17,765 nucleotides of DNA from an uncultured Eubacteriales bacterium (lineage in GTDB: Bacteria; Bacillota; Clostridia; Oscillospirales; Acutalibacteraceae). The translations under genes were made by a program, and so were the position numbers. The notes beneath the pieces are model-generated. The model saw only the letters and a list, made by a program, of their open reading frames with translations. It did not search any database and had not been told where the DNA came from. Shown piece after piece: positions 7,642-12,932 of this stretch (the stretch's first letter is position 1; each line of letters opens with the position of its first letter). The stretch lies in contig CAQBRY010000003.1 in assembly GCA_948762645.1 (NCBI GenBank), positions 1 through 17,765 of the forward strand. The letters run 5' to 3'.

Positions 7642-8454
7642 TTAAGTATATATTTGTTTAAAACCTGAACCAGTTACAGAATCAGTTAAAAGATATGCAT
7701 AATATTGAATAATATCTCCATTGATAGGACTAGTTAAATTTACTGTAAACTTAGTATAACTTTCAAAATTACTAAAACCATTTCCATCTTTTATACTTGT
7801 TAAACTTCCAAATGATGTTGGATACATATAACAAAATCTTTGATTAGATAAATTAACATTTTCCCAAGTTAATGATTTTGAATTTTTGATATTTTTTATA
7901 AAAGTATTAGCTAATAATGTTGCATCCGTATCATTAATGCTAGACAATTCTGTAATCCCATAATAAGATGCATATACAAAGGAAAAACTTCCTGAACCGG
8001 AAACTTTTTGATTTGAATTATATATTAATTCTACTTTAACAGTAGTATTTGATAGGATTTGTTGATTATAAATATATTGATAATTAGCTTGACCATCAAT
8101 AAAAGTTTGAGAGTCAACTAATATATTTCCAACATAAAAATTAATTTCATTAATCGGAACAGTTACATTATTTAAATTATTAATTGTTAATTTTAAAGTA
8201 GAACCATTAATTATTGTACCAACTTCTTTAATTCCTGCTCCGCTAAACGAAGTTGTAATTGTAGGTATAATATCTTTTCTTAATAATTTTTCTGCAAATT
8301 CAGTAAATGTTTGACCTTTTGGAAATTTAGAACCACTAGGAGTAGCACCACAATTAGTATTAGATACAATATCTTTTTCTAATGAACTTCCACCAGATCT
8401 TATTAATGATAAGACATCACTACCTAATTGTTTTAAACTAATCTTGGTAGCCAT
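7642..8454 (-). CDS. Tail-associated structural protein
   Basis: A 270-residue protein starts at ATG 8454 after AGGAGA. The N-terminal 65 residues include DIVSNTNCGATPSGSKFPKGQTFTEFAEKLLRK, a variant of the 'vsnt.vGgi..G..fp.Gtt...v..kLL' element that opens many phage structural proteins. The middle is beta-rich with Ig-like character (STLKLTINNLNNVTVPINEINFYVG). The C-terminal half contains ASYYGITELSS, FCYMYPTSFGSLTSIKDGNGF and GDIIQYYAYLLTD, a pattern I recall from gut-phage virion proteins. Spacing to its neighbours is 12-15 bases, so it is certainly co-transcribed with the fibre. It is probably an adaptor or baseplate wedge-type protein; the exact role is not determinable here. Confidence 0.75.
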   Translation of the reverse strand: MATKISLKQLGSDVLSLIRSGGSSLEKDIVSNTNCGATPSGSKFPKGQTFTEFAEKLLRKDIIPTITTSFSGAGIKEVGTIINGSTLKLTINNLNNVTVPINEINFYVGNILVDSQTFIDGQANYQYIYNQQILSNTTVKVELIYNSNQKVSGSGSFSFVYASYYGITELSSINDTDATLLANTFIKNIKNSKSLTWENVNLSNQRFCYMYPTSFGSLTSIKDGNGFSNFESYTKFTVNLTSPINGDIIQYYAYLLTDSVTGSGFKQIYT

Positions 8455-8466
8455 TTTTTTCTCCTA

Positions 8467-9180
8467 TTATTTAAATAAATTATCTATATCCGTTTTTGTA
8501 GCATATTCAATTTTTCCATCCAGTTCACCAGATGAATTTACTGTTTTTAAATATGTCAAAGTACATGAATCAGTAATATCATAAATTTCATTAAAAATAA
8601 TTAAATTTGGCGATACAGTTGTATCTATAGTATAATCAATAGATTCTGTATAATATACCCCATTAACAAAAACATTATAAGAAATATTATCTACTGGCAA
8701 ATCAAATGTATCACTTATTCCATCAAATTCAATAATCATAGTTTTAAACTCAGCAGATATTTGAGTGTCCTCAGATGAGGATGAAATAGGTTTGTATTTT
8801 ATTCCATCCCAATAATATAAAGTTTCTTTAGCTAATTCAAAATATAAAGTATCTAATTTTCCTTTTGATGGAAATTGACTTATAGAATTTTTTTGTATAA
8901 TACCTCCACCTGTAATATCTAATTTTCCGCCATCAATTGTACTAGAATCAGACATTTCAAAGATTAAATGTTTTTCTATTTCTCCATTTACAGTTTTATC
9001 TTGAATTTTTATATCAGTAACAGAAATACCATCTTTCGGTTTCGGAAATGTCATAGTTACTTTAGTATTATCATTCATTGTCCAAATAATACTTGTTCCA
9101 TTTACAACTGCTGATTTAACACCACTAATCAAACCTTTAATTCTTTTATTTAATATTGCATAAACTTGTAACGCAGTCAT
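8467..9180 (-). CDS. Baseplate/fibre accessory protein with shared C-terminal motif
   Basis: A 237-residue protein starts at ATG 9180 after AGGAGGT. Residues about 25-80 (GTSIIWTMNDNTKVTMTFPKPKDG, then VTDIKIQDK) resemble the beta segments preceding collagen-like or fibre domains in phage proteins. QFPSKGKLDTLYFELAKETLYYWDGIKYKPI is the small 'FPxxGxxxTLYxxxxxxxLYxWDGxxY' module also present in 2242-2547. Residues about 150-220 (FDGISDTFDLP, NVFVNGVYYTESIDYTID) match a common beta domain of phage fibres that usually reads '...FvNGvl...dYt...'. The protein ends ATKTDIDNLFK, the recurring C-terminal motif. No enzymatic residues are apparent. Confidence 0.75.
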   Translation of the reverse strand: MTALQVYAILNKRIKGLISGVKSAVVNGTSIIWTMNDNTKVTMTFPKPKDGISVTDIKIQDKTVNGEIEKHLIFEMSDSSTIDGGKLDITGGGIIQKNSISQFPSKGKLDTLYFELAKETLYYWDGIKYKPISSSSEDTQISAEFKTMIIEFDGISDTFDLPVDNISYNVFVNGVYYTESIDYTIDTTVSPNLIIFNEIYDITDSCTLTYLKTVNSSGELDGKIEYATKTDIDNLFK

Positions 9181-9227
9181 CTATTCATTACCTCCTATTA
9201 TTTATATGAATGGACGACTGATTTAAT

Positions 9228-9464
9228 TTAAATACTTCCCCATTCATTAGTTTCTTCATCAAGAATCCATACACTTGAATCTTCCAAACATAAACAATCA
9301 CTTCCTGCGCTACATGGGAGTGGAGATACTGTATCTCTTTCTTTTGCTTCGCCTGATTTATTTATTTTTGGTAATTTATCTATATCGGAAAGATGTGTAC
9401 ATTCATAACTTCTACGTTTATTATTTTTTTGACTTTCTTCTTGTGGTAAAACCCAATAAGACAT
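9228..9464 (-). CDS. Small Cys-containing protein heading the tail cluster
   Basis: This 78-residue protein starts at ATG 9464 after GTGAGGA. The N-terminal half is basic (KNNKRRSYE). The second half carries four cysteines in CTHLSD...PLPCSAGSDCLCLEDSSVWILDEETNEW. The final part, DSSVWILDEETNEWGSI, has the 'D-s-x-V-W-x-L-d-x-x-t-x-x-W' pattern used in short beta modules of phage structural proteins. It is first in the tail cluster behind a candidate promoter, and the next gene starts 47 bases downstream. I do not recognise a specific family. The clustered cysteines could bind a metal or form a redox-sensitive turn, but that is conjecture. Confidence 0.7.
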   Translation of the reverse strand: MSYWVLPQEESQKNNKRRSYECTHLSDIDKLPKINKSGEAKERDTVSPLPCSAGSDCLCLEDSSVWILDEETNEWGSI

Positions 9465-9493
9465 ATATTCCTCACTTTCATTTTATCTAGCTA

Positions 9494-9499
9494 ATTATA
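9494..9499 (-). promoter_or_regulatory. Candidate -10 element for the tail cluster
   Basis: A perfect TATAAT lies on the minus strand about 30 bases before the ATG of the first tail-cluster gene and directly after the terminator-like hairpin at 9506-9527. The predicted leader of about 23 bases carries the GTGAGGA site. No good -35 is visible at 16-18 bases, so use may depend on a phage factor, or the match may be chance in AT-rich DNA. Confidence 0.3.
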
Positions 9500-9527
9500 A
9501 TAAAAAATCAATCTCAAAAAATTGATT
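9500..9527 (-). terminator. Short AT-rich hairpin with U-run
   Basis: On the minus strand AATCAAT (9527-9521) pairs with ATTGATT (9512-9506) across an 8-base loop, and the second arm runs into six T residues. It follows the micro-ORF at 9555-9602 and precedes the tail cluster. The stem is AT-only, so termination would be weak. Confidence 0.35.
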
Positions 9528-9554
9528 GTAATTACAAGTAATAAATTTTACTAT

Positions 9555-9602
9555 TTAACATAAAATGATTATCATAACAATTGTTTTTATTAAAAAAAAC
9601 AT
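9555..9602 (-). CDS. Possible 15-residue hydrophobic micropeptide
   Basis: Behind AAGGTGATT, a site of the same type as other genes here, an ATG at 9602 opens MFFLIKTIVMIIILC followed by TAA. The peptide is almost entirely hydrophobic and could span a membrane. It is isolated between the strong terminator at 9633-9667 and the weak hairpin at 9500-9527. It could be a tiny membrane peptide, a leader peptide or chance. No promoter is obvious, so expression would depend on readthrough of the upstream terminator. Confidence 0.25.
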   Translation of the reverse strand: MFFLIKTIVMIIILC

Positions 9603-9632
9603 AATCACCTTATGTTAGATAACAAAAATAAA

Positions 9633-9667
9633 AAAAGAGTCATATTAAATATTAAAATGACTCTTTT
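9633..9667 (-). terminator. Strong intrinsic terminator after the 9702-10454 pair
   Basis: AAAAGAGTCAT and ATGACTCTTTT form a perfect 11-bp stem around a 13-base loop. On the minus strand it lies 35 bases after the stop of the 9702-10181 gene and is followed by TTTTTTTATTTTT, as expected of a rho-independent terminator. The A-run on the other side means it could also stop plus-strand transcription. Confidence 0.8.
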
Positions 9668-9701
9668 GAAAATAACTTCTTAAAATACAAAAAATAAAAT
9701 T

Positions 9702-10181
9702 TTATACAGATACAATTTTTTCACCTTCAAATCCTGGGGCTTTTGCACGTATTTCATCTAAAAGTTTTTTTACAGTTTCACAAATTACTGTAGAAAAAAT
9801 TAAGCAATAAGCCTGAGCAATTAATGATTTTGTTTTTAAAACTTTATTCACAGTTAATAAACTATTTGGAATTTTTGTATAATCAATTTTATAAGTCGCA
9901 GAAAAATTTTCGTCAATAAAAAGCTCTTGATTAGATAACGGTGGAAGAGTAACAGTTATGATATTTTCATCGTCATTTTCTTCATCAGTAATTACAGGAA
10001 CACTTCCTTCAATTTTAATGTTTTTTTTAAATTTAAGATTTCGATAAGTTAATGATATTGGAAAATTATTAATCAATTCTTTTTCTTCTAAAGATGAAAG
10101 TTGTTCTGAACCAAAAGAATCAAAACTAACAGTAGATGAAAATATATTTTTATCAATATTGTTTATAATCTTCAAATCCAT
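9702..10181 (-). CDS. Hypothetical 159-aa protein
   Basis: The ATG at 10181 directly follows the TAG of the previous ORF in the same reading frame. Its ribosome binding site, GAGGAGG, lies inside the end of that ORF with about 11 bases of spacing. The protein has a beta-type N-terminal half (ISLTYRNLKFKKNIKIEG, then NIITVTLPPLSNQELFIDENFSATYKIDYTKIP) and a C-terminal helix with hydrophobic face (SLIAQAYCLIFSTVICETVKKLLDEIRAKA). No signal peptide or catalytic motif is seen and no family is recognised. Its position, just before the tail cluster and closed by a strong terminator, suggests a virion or assembly protein, but that is inference only. Confidence 0.7.
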   Translation of the reverse strand: MDLKIINNIDKNIFSSTVSFDSFGSEQLSSLEEKELINNFPISLTYRNLKFKKNIKIEGSVPVITDEENDDENIITVTLPPLSNQELFIDENFSATYKIDYTKIPNSLLTVNKVLKTKSLIAQAYCLIFSTVICETVKKLLDEIRAKAPGFEGEKIVSV

Positions 10182-10454
10182 CTAAATTTCTTCCTCCTCG
10201 TTTTTTTTATTTTGCGATTCTTTAATCTGATTTCTAATAATACTTAAAGTTTTAATTAATATATTAAGTCGATCTAAATCTAAACTTCCATGTAATTCCA
10301 TATTATCTGTTATTTTATCAGACATACTCATAAGTAAAGTTTCAGTTTGTGAATTATATTTCATTTTTAAAATAATATCAGTCATCAATTCAAAAGAAAT
10401 TTCATTTGTAATTGAATTAAGATAATCTGAATATTTCATTAATACTTCTGCCAT
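10182..10454 (-). CDS. Hypothetical 90-aa helical protein
   Basis: The frame starts at ATG 10454 after AGTAGGTG. The product is predicted mostly alpha-helical (SFELMTDIILKMKY; LDLDRLNILIKTLSIIRNQI) and ends in a charged tail, KKNEEEEI. It stops at TAG, and the next codon is the ATG of the following gene in the same frame. Translational coupling is therefore likely, and any suppression of the TAG would fuse the two products into about 250 residues. No known family is recognised. It is the first protein gene after the structured-RNA zone. Confidence 0.7.
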   Translation of the reverse strand: MAEVLMKYSDYLNSITNEISFELMTDIILKMKYNSQTETLLMSMSDKITDNMELHGSLDLDRLNILIKTLSIIRNQIKESQNKKNEEEEI

Positions 10455-10641
10455 ATTATAACACCTACTTTTATATTATTGTGAACTACCCATAATTTAT
10501 AGTTTAATAGAATTTCTAACTAAGCCATTTAAATTAATCATTTTTTTTCATATATTAAATCTCTTGTAATTAAGGTATAAATATTCTTAACATATTCCTA
10601 TAAATATTTTTATCCTAATAAACAACTAAATTATAAATAAA

Positions 10642-10680
10642 TTGCAGTTTTTTATTATTATACACCTCCTGAAACTGCAA
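10642..10680 (-). repeat. 9-bp inverted repeat with SD sequence in the loop
   Basis: On the minus strand TTGCAGTTT pairs perfectly with AAACTGCAA across a 21-base loop that contains AGGAGG and TATAAT. The following sequence, TTTATTTATAATTTAG, is U-rich, so it may be a weak terminator closing the tRNA-Asp transcript. The AGGAGG is not followed by an ATG at usable distance. No convincing -35 pairs with the TATAAT. Confidence 0.4.
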
Positions 10681-10832
10681 AAGTACATGGTGTTCCACAA
10701 AAATGGAAGTATTAGCCAATACTCTGGTCTTTCCCAGCGTCAATCTCACAATGACGTATGACCTGTTCTTTTCTCGTGATTCGCAGGTTTACTACCACTT
10801 TCTGTTTTATAATGATGGTGTCTTCCATCTAA
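10681..10832 (-). ncRNA. Structured non-coding segment downstream of tRNA-Asp
   Basis: These 150 bases contain no credible gene and are visibly richer in G and C than the surrounding DNA. On the minus strand they hold consecutive hairpins: GATGG/CCATC (loop AAGACA), ACCTG/CAGGT, CGTCA/TGACG and AGTATT/AATACT (loop GGCT). GGTC/GACC brackets the third. With the inverted repeat at 10642-10680 this suggests a transcribed structured RNA. The class is not identified. Confidence 0.35.
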
Positions 10833-10923
10833 CGACAGTAGAAGGAATCGAACCTTCATCTCCGGAAAGACAATCCGGCGCTCTGCGTTGCTTTAACCCT
10901 GGGTACCATTAAGCTATACCGCC
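10833..10923 (-). tRNA. tRNA-Asp (GTC) with an enlarged D-loop region
   Basis: The acceptor GGCGGTA pairs completely with TACTGTC (with G-U pairs). The T-arm is GAAGG-TTCGATT-CCTTC, and the anticodon arm CCGGA-TTGTCTT-TCCGG gives anticodon GTC. Between the acceptor and the anticodon stem there are about 17-18 more bases than normal: after GCTTAATGGTA comes CCCAGGGTTAAAGCAACGCA before GAGC. The D-stem can close as GCTT/GAGC with the insert in the loop, or as GCTT/AAGC with an extra linker. Total length is about 91 bases against the usual 73-77. No CCA is encoded. Function is uncertain because of the insert. Confidence 0.65.
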
Positions 10924-10964
10924 AATGTTTAATAAATTAAATAAACCAAATTATTAATAATAAA

Positions 10965-11077
10965 TTTACAATAATTCCAGATTTTATCTTTCACTTGTCT
11001 TTACCTGCCGACTTAGGTACTGAAAATAGGTGAAACCCGGTTGTCAATCGGAAACAAGAAACCTAAAATATTGTAAA
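10965..11077 (-). repeat. Long-range inverted repeat enclosing a structured segment
   Basis: On the minus strand TTTACAATA (11077-11069) pairs perfectly with TATTGTAAA (10973-10965). Between them TTAGGT and ACCTAA form another 6-bp stem, and AGATAAAATCT a small hairpin. The element begins one base after the tRNA-like unit at 11078-11266, so both may belong to one structured transcript. No ORF is present. Confidence 0.4.
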
Positions 11078-11266
11078 TGTTCCTGACGGGATTTGAACCC
11101 GCACTCCTTTCGTAAGCATATCATCAAGATAACCCACTTCCCTACGCTACCACGCCTTGACCGAACTTCCCGGCAGTCGGACTATTAATTCCTTTCGGTG
11201 CTTCCAGAACCTGCGATTGCAACCAGTTTCCGTTTTACTGTGCTCTACCTTTTGGGCTACAGGAAC
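11078..11266 (-). other. tRNA-like element split by a long internal insertion
   Basis: The 5' part reads GTTCCTG-TA-GCCC-AAAAGGTA-GAGC-A, a good acceptor strand and D-arm with one mismatch. The 3' part reads GCGGG-TTCAAAT-CCCGT-CAGGAAC-A, a perfect T-arm and an acceptor strand complementary at all 7 positions to the 5' strand. About 138 bases separate the two where roughly 22 are expected. The insert contains hairpins (CAGT/ACTG; CCGACT/AGTTCGG; GTGGGTTATC/GATATGCTTAC with one bulge). I could not find a normal anticodon arm or the paired R/S core of a group I intron. It may be an intron-containing tRNA, a chimera of two tRNAs or a tRNA-like domain of a larger RNA. Anticodon unassigned. Confidence 0.45.
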
Positions 11267-11313
11267 ATACTATAACTACTCCCATGGACAAGCCTATGGA
11301 TTTTCGCAATAAA

Positions 11314-11341
11314 TTTATAGCTATTTAGATGTATTGGTAAA
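11314..11341 (-). promoter_or_regulatory. Candidate promoter for the tRNA-like/structured RNA unit
   Basis: On the minus strand TTTACC (11341-11336) and TATAAA (11319-11314) are 16 bases apart, directly after the terminator at 11339-11376. Transcription would begin near 11307, about 40 bases before the tRNA-like element. The -35 matches 4 of 6 bases. Confidence 0.3.
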
Positions 11342-11376
11342 AAAGGAATTGCATAAAGCCAGACTGCGCAATATCC
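11339..11376 (-). terminator. Terminator of the tRNA-Gly/tRNA-Met transcript
   Basis: On the minus strand GGATATTGC and GCAATTCC form an 8-bp stem with one bulged T around a 15-base loop, followed immediately by TTTTTT. It lies about 50 bases after the 3' end of the tRNA at 11424-11497. Confidence 0.55.
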
Positions 11377-11423
11377 ATTTAAGGTTCTAATAGAACAACA
11401 CTTTATGACTTACTGTCTTTTAA

Positions 11424-11497
11424 TGGATCAAGAGGGACTCGAACCCCCGACCGTCCGGTTATGAGCCGGGTGCTCTGACCAACTGAGCTATTGATCC
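11424..11497 (-). tRNA. tRNA with CAT anticodon (elongator Met or Ile2)
   Basis: A full cloverleaf: acceptor GGATCAA/TTGATCC, D-arm GCTC-AGTTGGTCA-GAGC, anticodon loop CTCATAA giving CAT, T-arm GGGGG-TTCGAGT-CCCTC, discriminator A. The anticodon stem CCCGG/CCGGA has a C-A mismatch at its first pair. A complete acceptor stem and the D-arm exclude an initiator. Whether it is elongator Met or the lysidine-modified Ile2 tRNA that reads AUA cannot be settled by eye. No CCA is encoded. It lies 4 bases from tRNA-Gly. Confidence 0.9.
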
Positions 11498-11501
11498 GTA
11501 A

Positions 11502-11572
11502 AGCAGATGAAGGAACTCGAACCCTCATATCCAGTTTGGAAAACTGGCGTTCTACCATTGAACCACATCTGC
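11502..11572 (-). tRNA. tRNA-Gly (TCC)
   Basis: Acceptor GCAGATG/CATCTGC, D-arm GTTC-AATGGTA-GAAC, anticodon arm CCAGT-TTTCCAA-ACTGG with anticodon TCC, T-loop TTCGAGT on a stem with G-U pairs, and discriminator T as usual for bacterial tRNA-Gly. It reads GGA and probably GGG. No CCA is encoded. First tRNA of the pair behind the recombinase gene. Confidence 0.92.
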
Positions 11573-11581
11573 AAGATAATA

Positions 11582-11602
11582 GGAGAGTATAGAAAACTCT
11601 CC
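11582..11602 (-). repeat. Perfect 7-bp hairpin just upstream of tRNA-Gly
   Basis: GGAGAGT-TTTCTAT-ACTCTCC on the minus strand lies 10 bases before the 5' end of tRNA-Gly and about 95 bases after the recombinase stop. The stem is GC-rich for this genome but only moderately U-rich sequence follows (TATTATCTT). It may be a weak terminator of the recombinase message or a processing signal for the tRNA precursor. Confidence 0.45.
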
Positions 11603-11696
11603 GATATGATCTATATAATTTTATTATTATTTGATTTGCTTTTAAGATATATAACACAAAAATATTTAAAAATAAAAATATATAAGAAATAAAATA

Positions 11697-12704
11697 TTAT
11701 ACTGAAAAACCAAACATTTCATTAATTGTATCTTCTGAATGATCTTTTAAATATGATTGTGTTGTACTAATGTCTGAGTGATGAGCAAATATTTGAACTT
11801 GCTCCAAAGAATATTTACGTATATTTCCATCTTTATCAATTAATCGAGCATCAGTACCTTGTGCTAAACACTCCAATCTACTATGTCTAAGCGTATGAGG
11901 GAAAATATTACATTCTTCTCCGCGAATTTCTGATAATATCTTAGAAATAGAACAAATTCTATCATATAATGCATCATAAGTAACAGGAGATTTGTTTTCA
12001 CCCATTCCTTTTATCCATAAAGAATCTATATTATCTTCTCCACGTTCATTCAAATACTTATCTATAAGTTCTTTAGTATCATCCAAATATACCAAATTGA
12101 ATTTTTTCCCTCTTTTACCAATTACAATATTTGTTTTATTTCCTGTAGATAATCCATGCTTTGTAATTTGAAATAACTCATTTCGTCTACCAGCAGAGTC
12201 AAATCCAATAGACCATAAAACAGCATCTTGTAAACGACCACGTTCTACTAAAATATCCCTTACTTTAATAAATTCATCAAAAGTAAAGAAAAAATCATCT
12301 TCATCGTCTTTTACTGGTTTTTTAGGAAGTCCTGATACTTTTTTACTATAGTTAATTTCATAGTTATAATCATCATCTTCTTCACAAAATGTAAGCAAAC
12401 TATTACAAGCACTTTTTAATCTATTAACTCTGGCAGATGACATGTTACATTCTTCTGAGAAATATAAACTAAGACCACGAAAATCTTTCTTTTTTAATTC
12501 AAGAATAGAACGATTATCTAATTCCTTTAATATATAAATCATTATAATTCGCAAATCATTATAATATCCTTTAATTGTTCCTTTTGATTTTTGACGCTGT
12601 TTATATTCTGCAAGAAAATCGTTAATAATTTGCTTATTTTCTTTATTTACTTGTTCCCATAATTCAGAAGTGTAAAATTGATTATATATTTTTCCTCTAG
12701 CCAT
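11697..12704 (-). CDS. Tyrosine recombinase / phage integrase family
   Basis: A 335-residue protein starts at ATG 12704 after GGAAGTGAT. Residues about 1-110 form a helical core-binding (SAM-like) domain; residues about 140-335 are the catalytic domain. The expected residues are visible: R173 in AGRRNEL, a beta-hairpin lysine around 197-201 (GKRGKKF), H270-x-x-R273 in HTLRH, H309 in HHSDISTTQSY and nucleophile Y318. Size and layout match XerD-like enzymes. The catalytic set is complete, so it is probably active in cutting and rejoining DNA. It lies next to tRNA genes, the classical integration target, but also between lytic-type phage genes. It could therefore serve integration, genome dimer resolution or rearrangement. 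No att site pair or excisionase is recognised in the window. Confidence 0.88.
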   Translation of the reverse strand: MARGKIYNQFYTSELWEQVNKENKQIINDFLAEYKQRQKSKGTIKGYYNDLRIIMIYILKELDNRSILELKKKDFRGLSLYFSEECNMSSARVNRLKSACNSLLTFCEEDDDYNYEINYSKKVSGLPKKPVKDDEDDFFFTFDEFIKVRDILVERGRLQDAVLWSIGFDSAGRRNELFQITKHGLSTGNKTNIVIGKRGKKFNLVYLDDTKELIDKYLNERGEDNIDSLWIKGMGENKSPVTYDALYDRICSISKILSEIRGEECNIFPHTLRHSRLECLAQGTDARLIDKDGNIRKYSLEQVQIFAHHSDISTTQSYLKDHSEDTINEMFGFSV

Positions 12705-12751
12705 TCTTTATCACTTCCTTTCAGTTTTTCGTTCACTTTGGAACTTACCAC

Positions 12752-12757
12752 ATTATA
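12752..12757 (-). promoter_or_regulatory. Candidate -10 element of the recombinase gene
   Basis: A perfect TATAAT on the minus strand lies about 50 bases before the recombinase ATG. It overlaps an inverted repeat, AACTTA-taatgtgg-TAAGTT, that could act as an operator or leader hairpin. No clear -35 is present at 16-18 bases. The rest of 12758-12932 holds no gene, only small hairpins such as CGTAA-TTAT-TTACG. Confidence 0.25.
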
Positions 12758-12887
12758 AGTTGGCTGATTACTTACACCATCAACATATCTCTAATTTTAT
12801 ATCTCATCCTATTATCTCGTAAATAATTACGGAGTGAGAGAGAGCAGTAACAATAAAAATATACTTTCATAATAAACAAGCAAGGAA

Positions 12888-12911
12888 ACCCATTGTCTTT
12901 AAGGGATGGGT
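12888..12911 (-). terminator. Possible weak terminator after the phosphoesterase gene
   Basis: ACCCAT and ATGGGT form a perfect 6-bp stem 22 bases after the stop of the phosphoesterase gene on the minus strand. The following TTCCTTGCTTGTTTATT is only moderately U-rich, so termination may be partial. Confidence 0.35.
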
Positions 12912-12932
12912 AATTGACACAATTACTTTAGT

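Noticed and set aside
655..10454. Genome-wide reassignment of TAG to glutamine, as in some gut phages
   Set aside because: The longest genes contain no internal TAG and no CTA-anticodon tRNA is visible; only isolated TAGs have sense continuations.
10870..10905. Adaptor or vector contamination inside tRNA-Asp (CAACGCAGAG also occurs in a common cDNA-synthesis adaptor)
   Set aside because: Only 10 bases match, and flanking bases fit neither the adaptor nor a sequence break; recorded because raw reads could settle it.
10703..10912. Plus-strand open frame of 69 codons
   Set aside because: It crosses the tRNA-Asp and the structured segment and has no ribosome binding site.
11078..11266. Ordinary group I intron in a tRNA
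   Set aside because: The insert is too short, and an S-like TAGTCC has no matching R element upstream.
11403..11657. Minus-strand open frame of 84 codons over the tRNA-Gly/tRNA-Met region
   Set aside because: It reads through two well-formed tRNAs; the frame is an artefact of their GC content.
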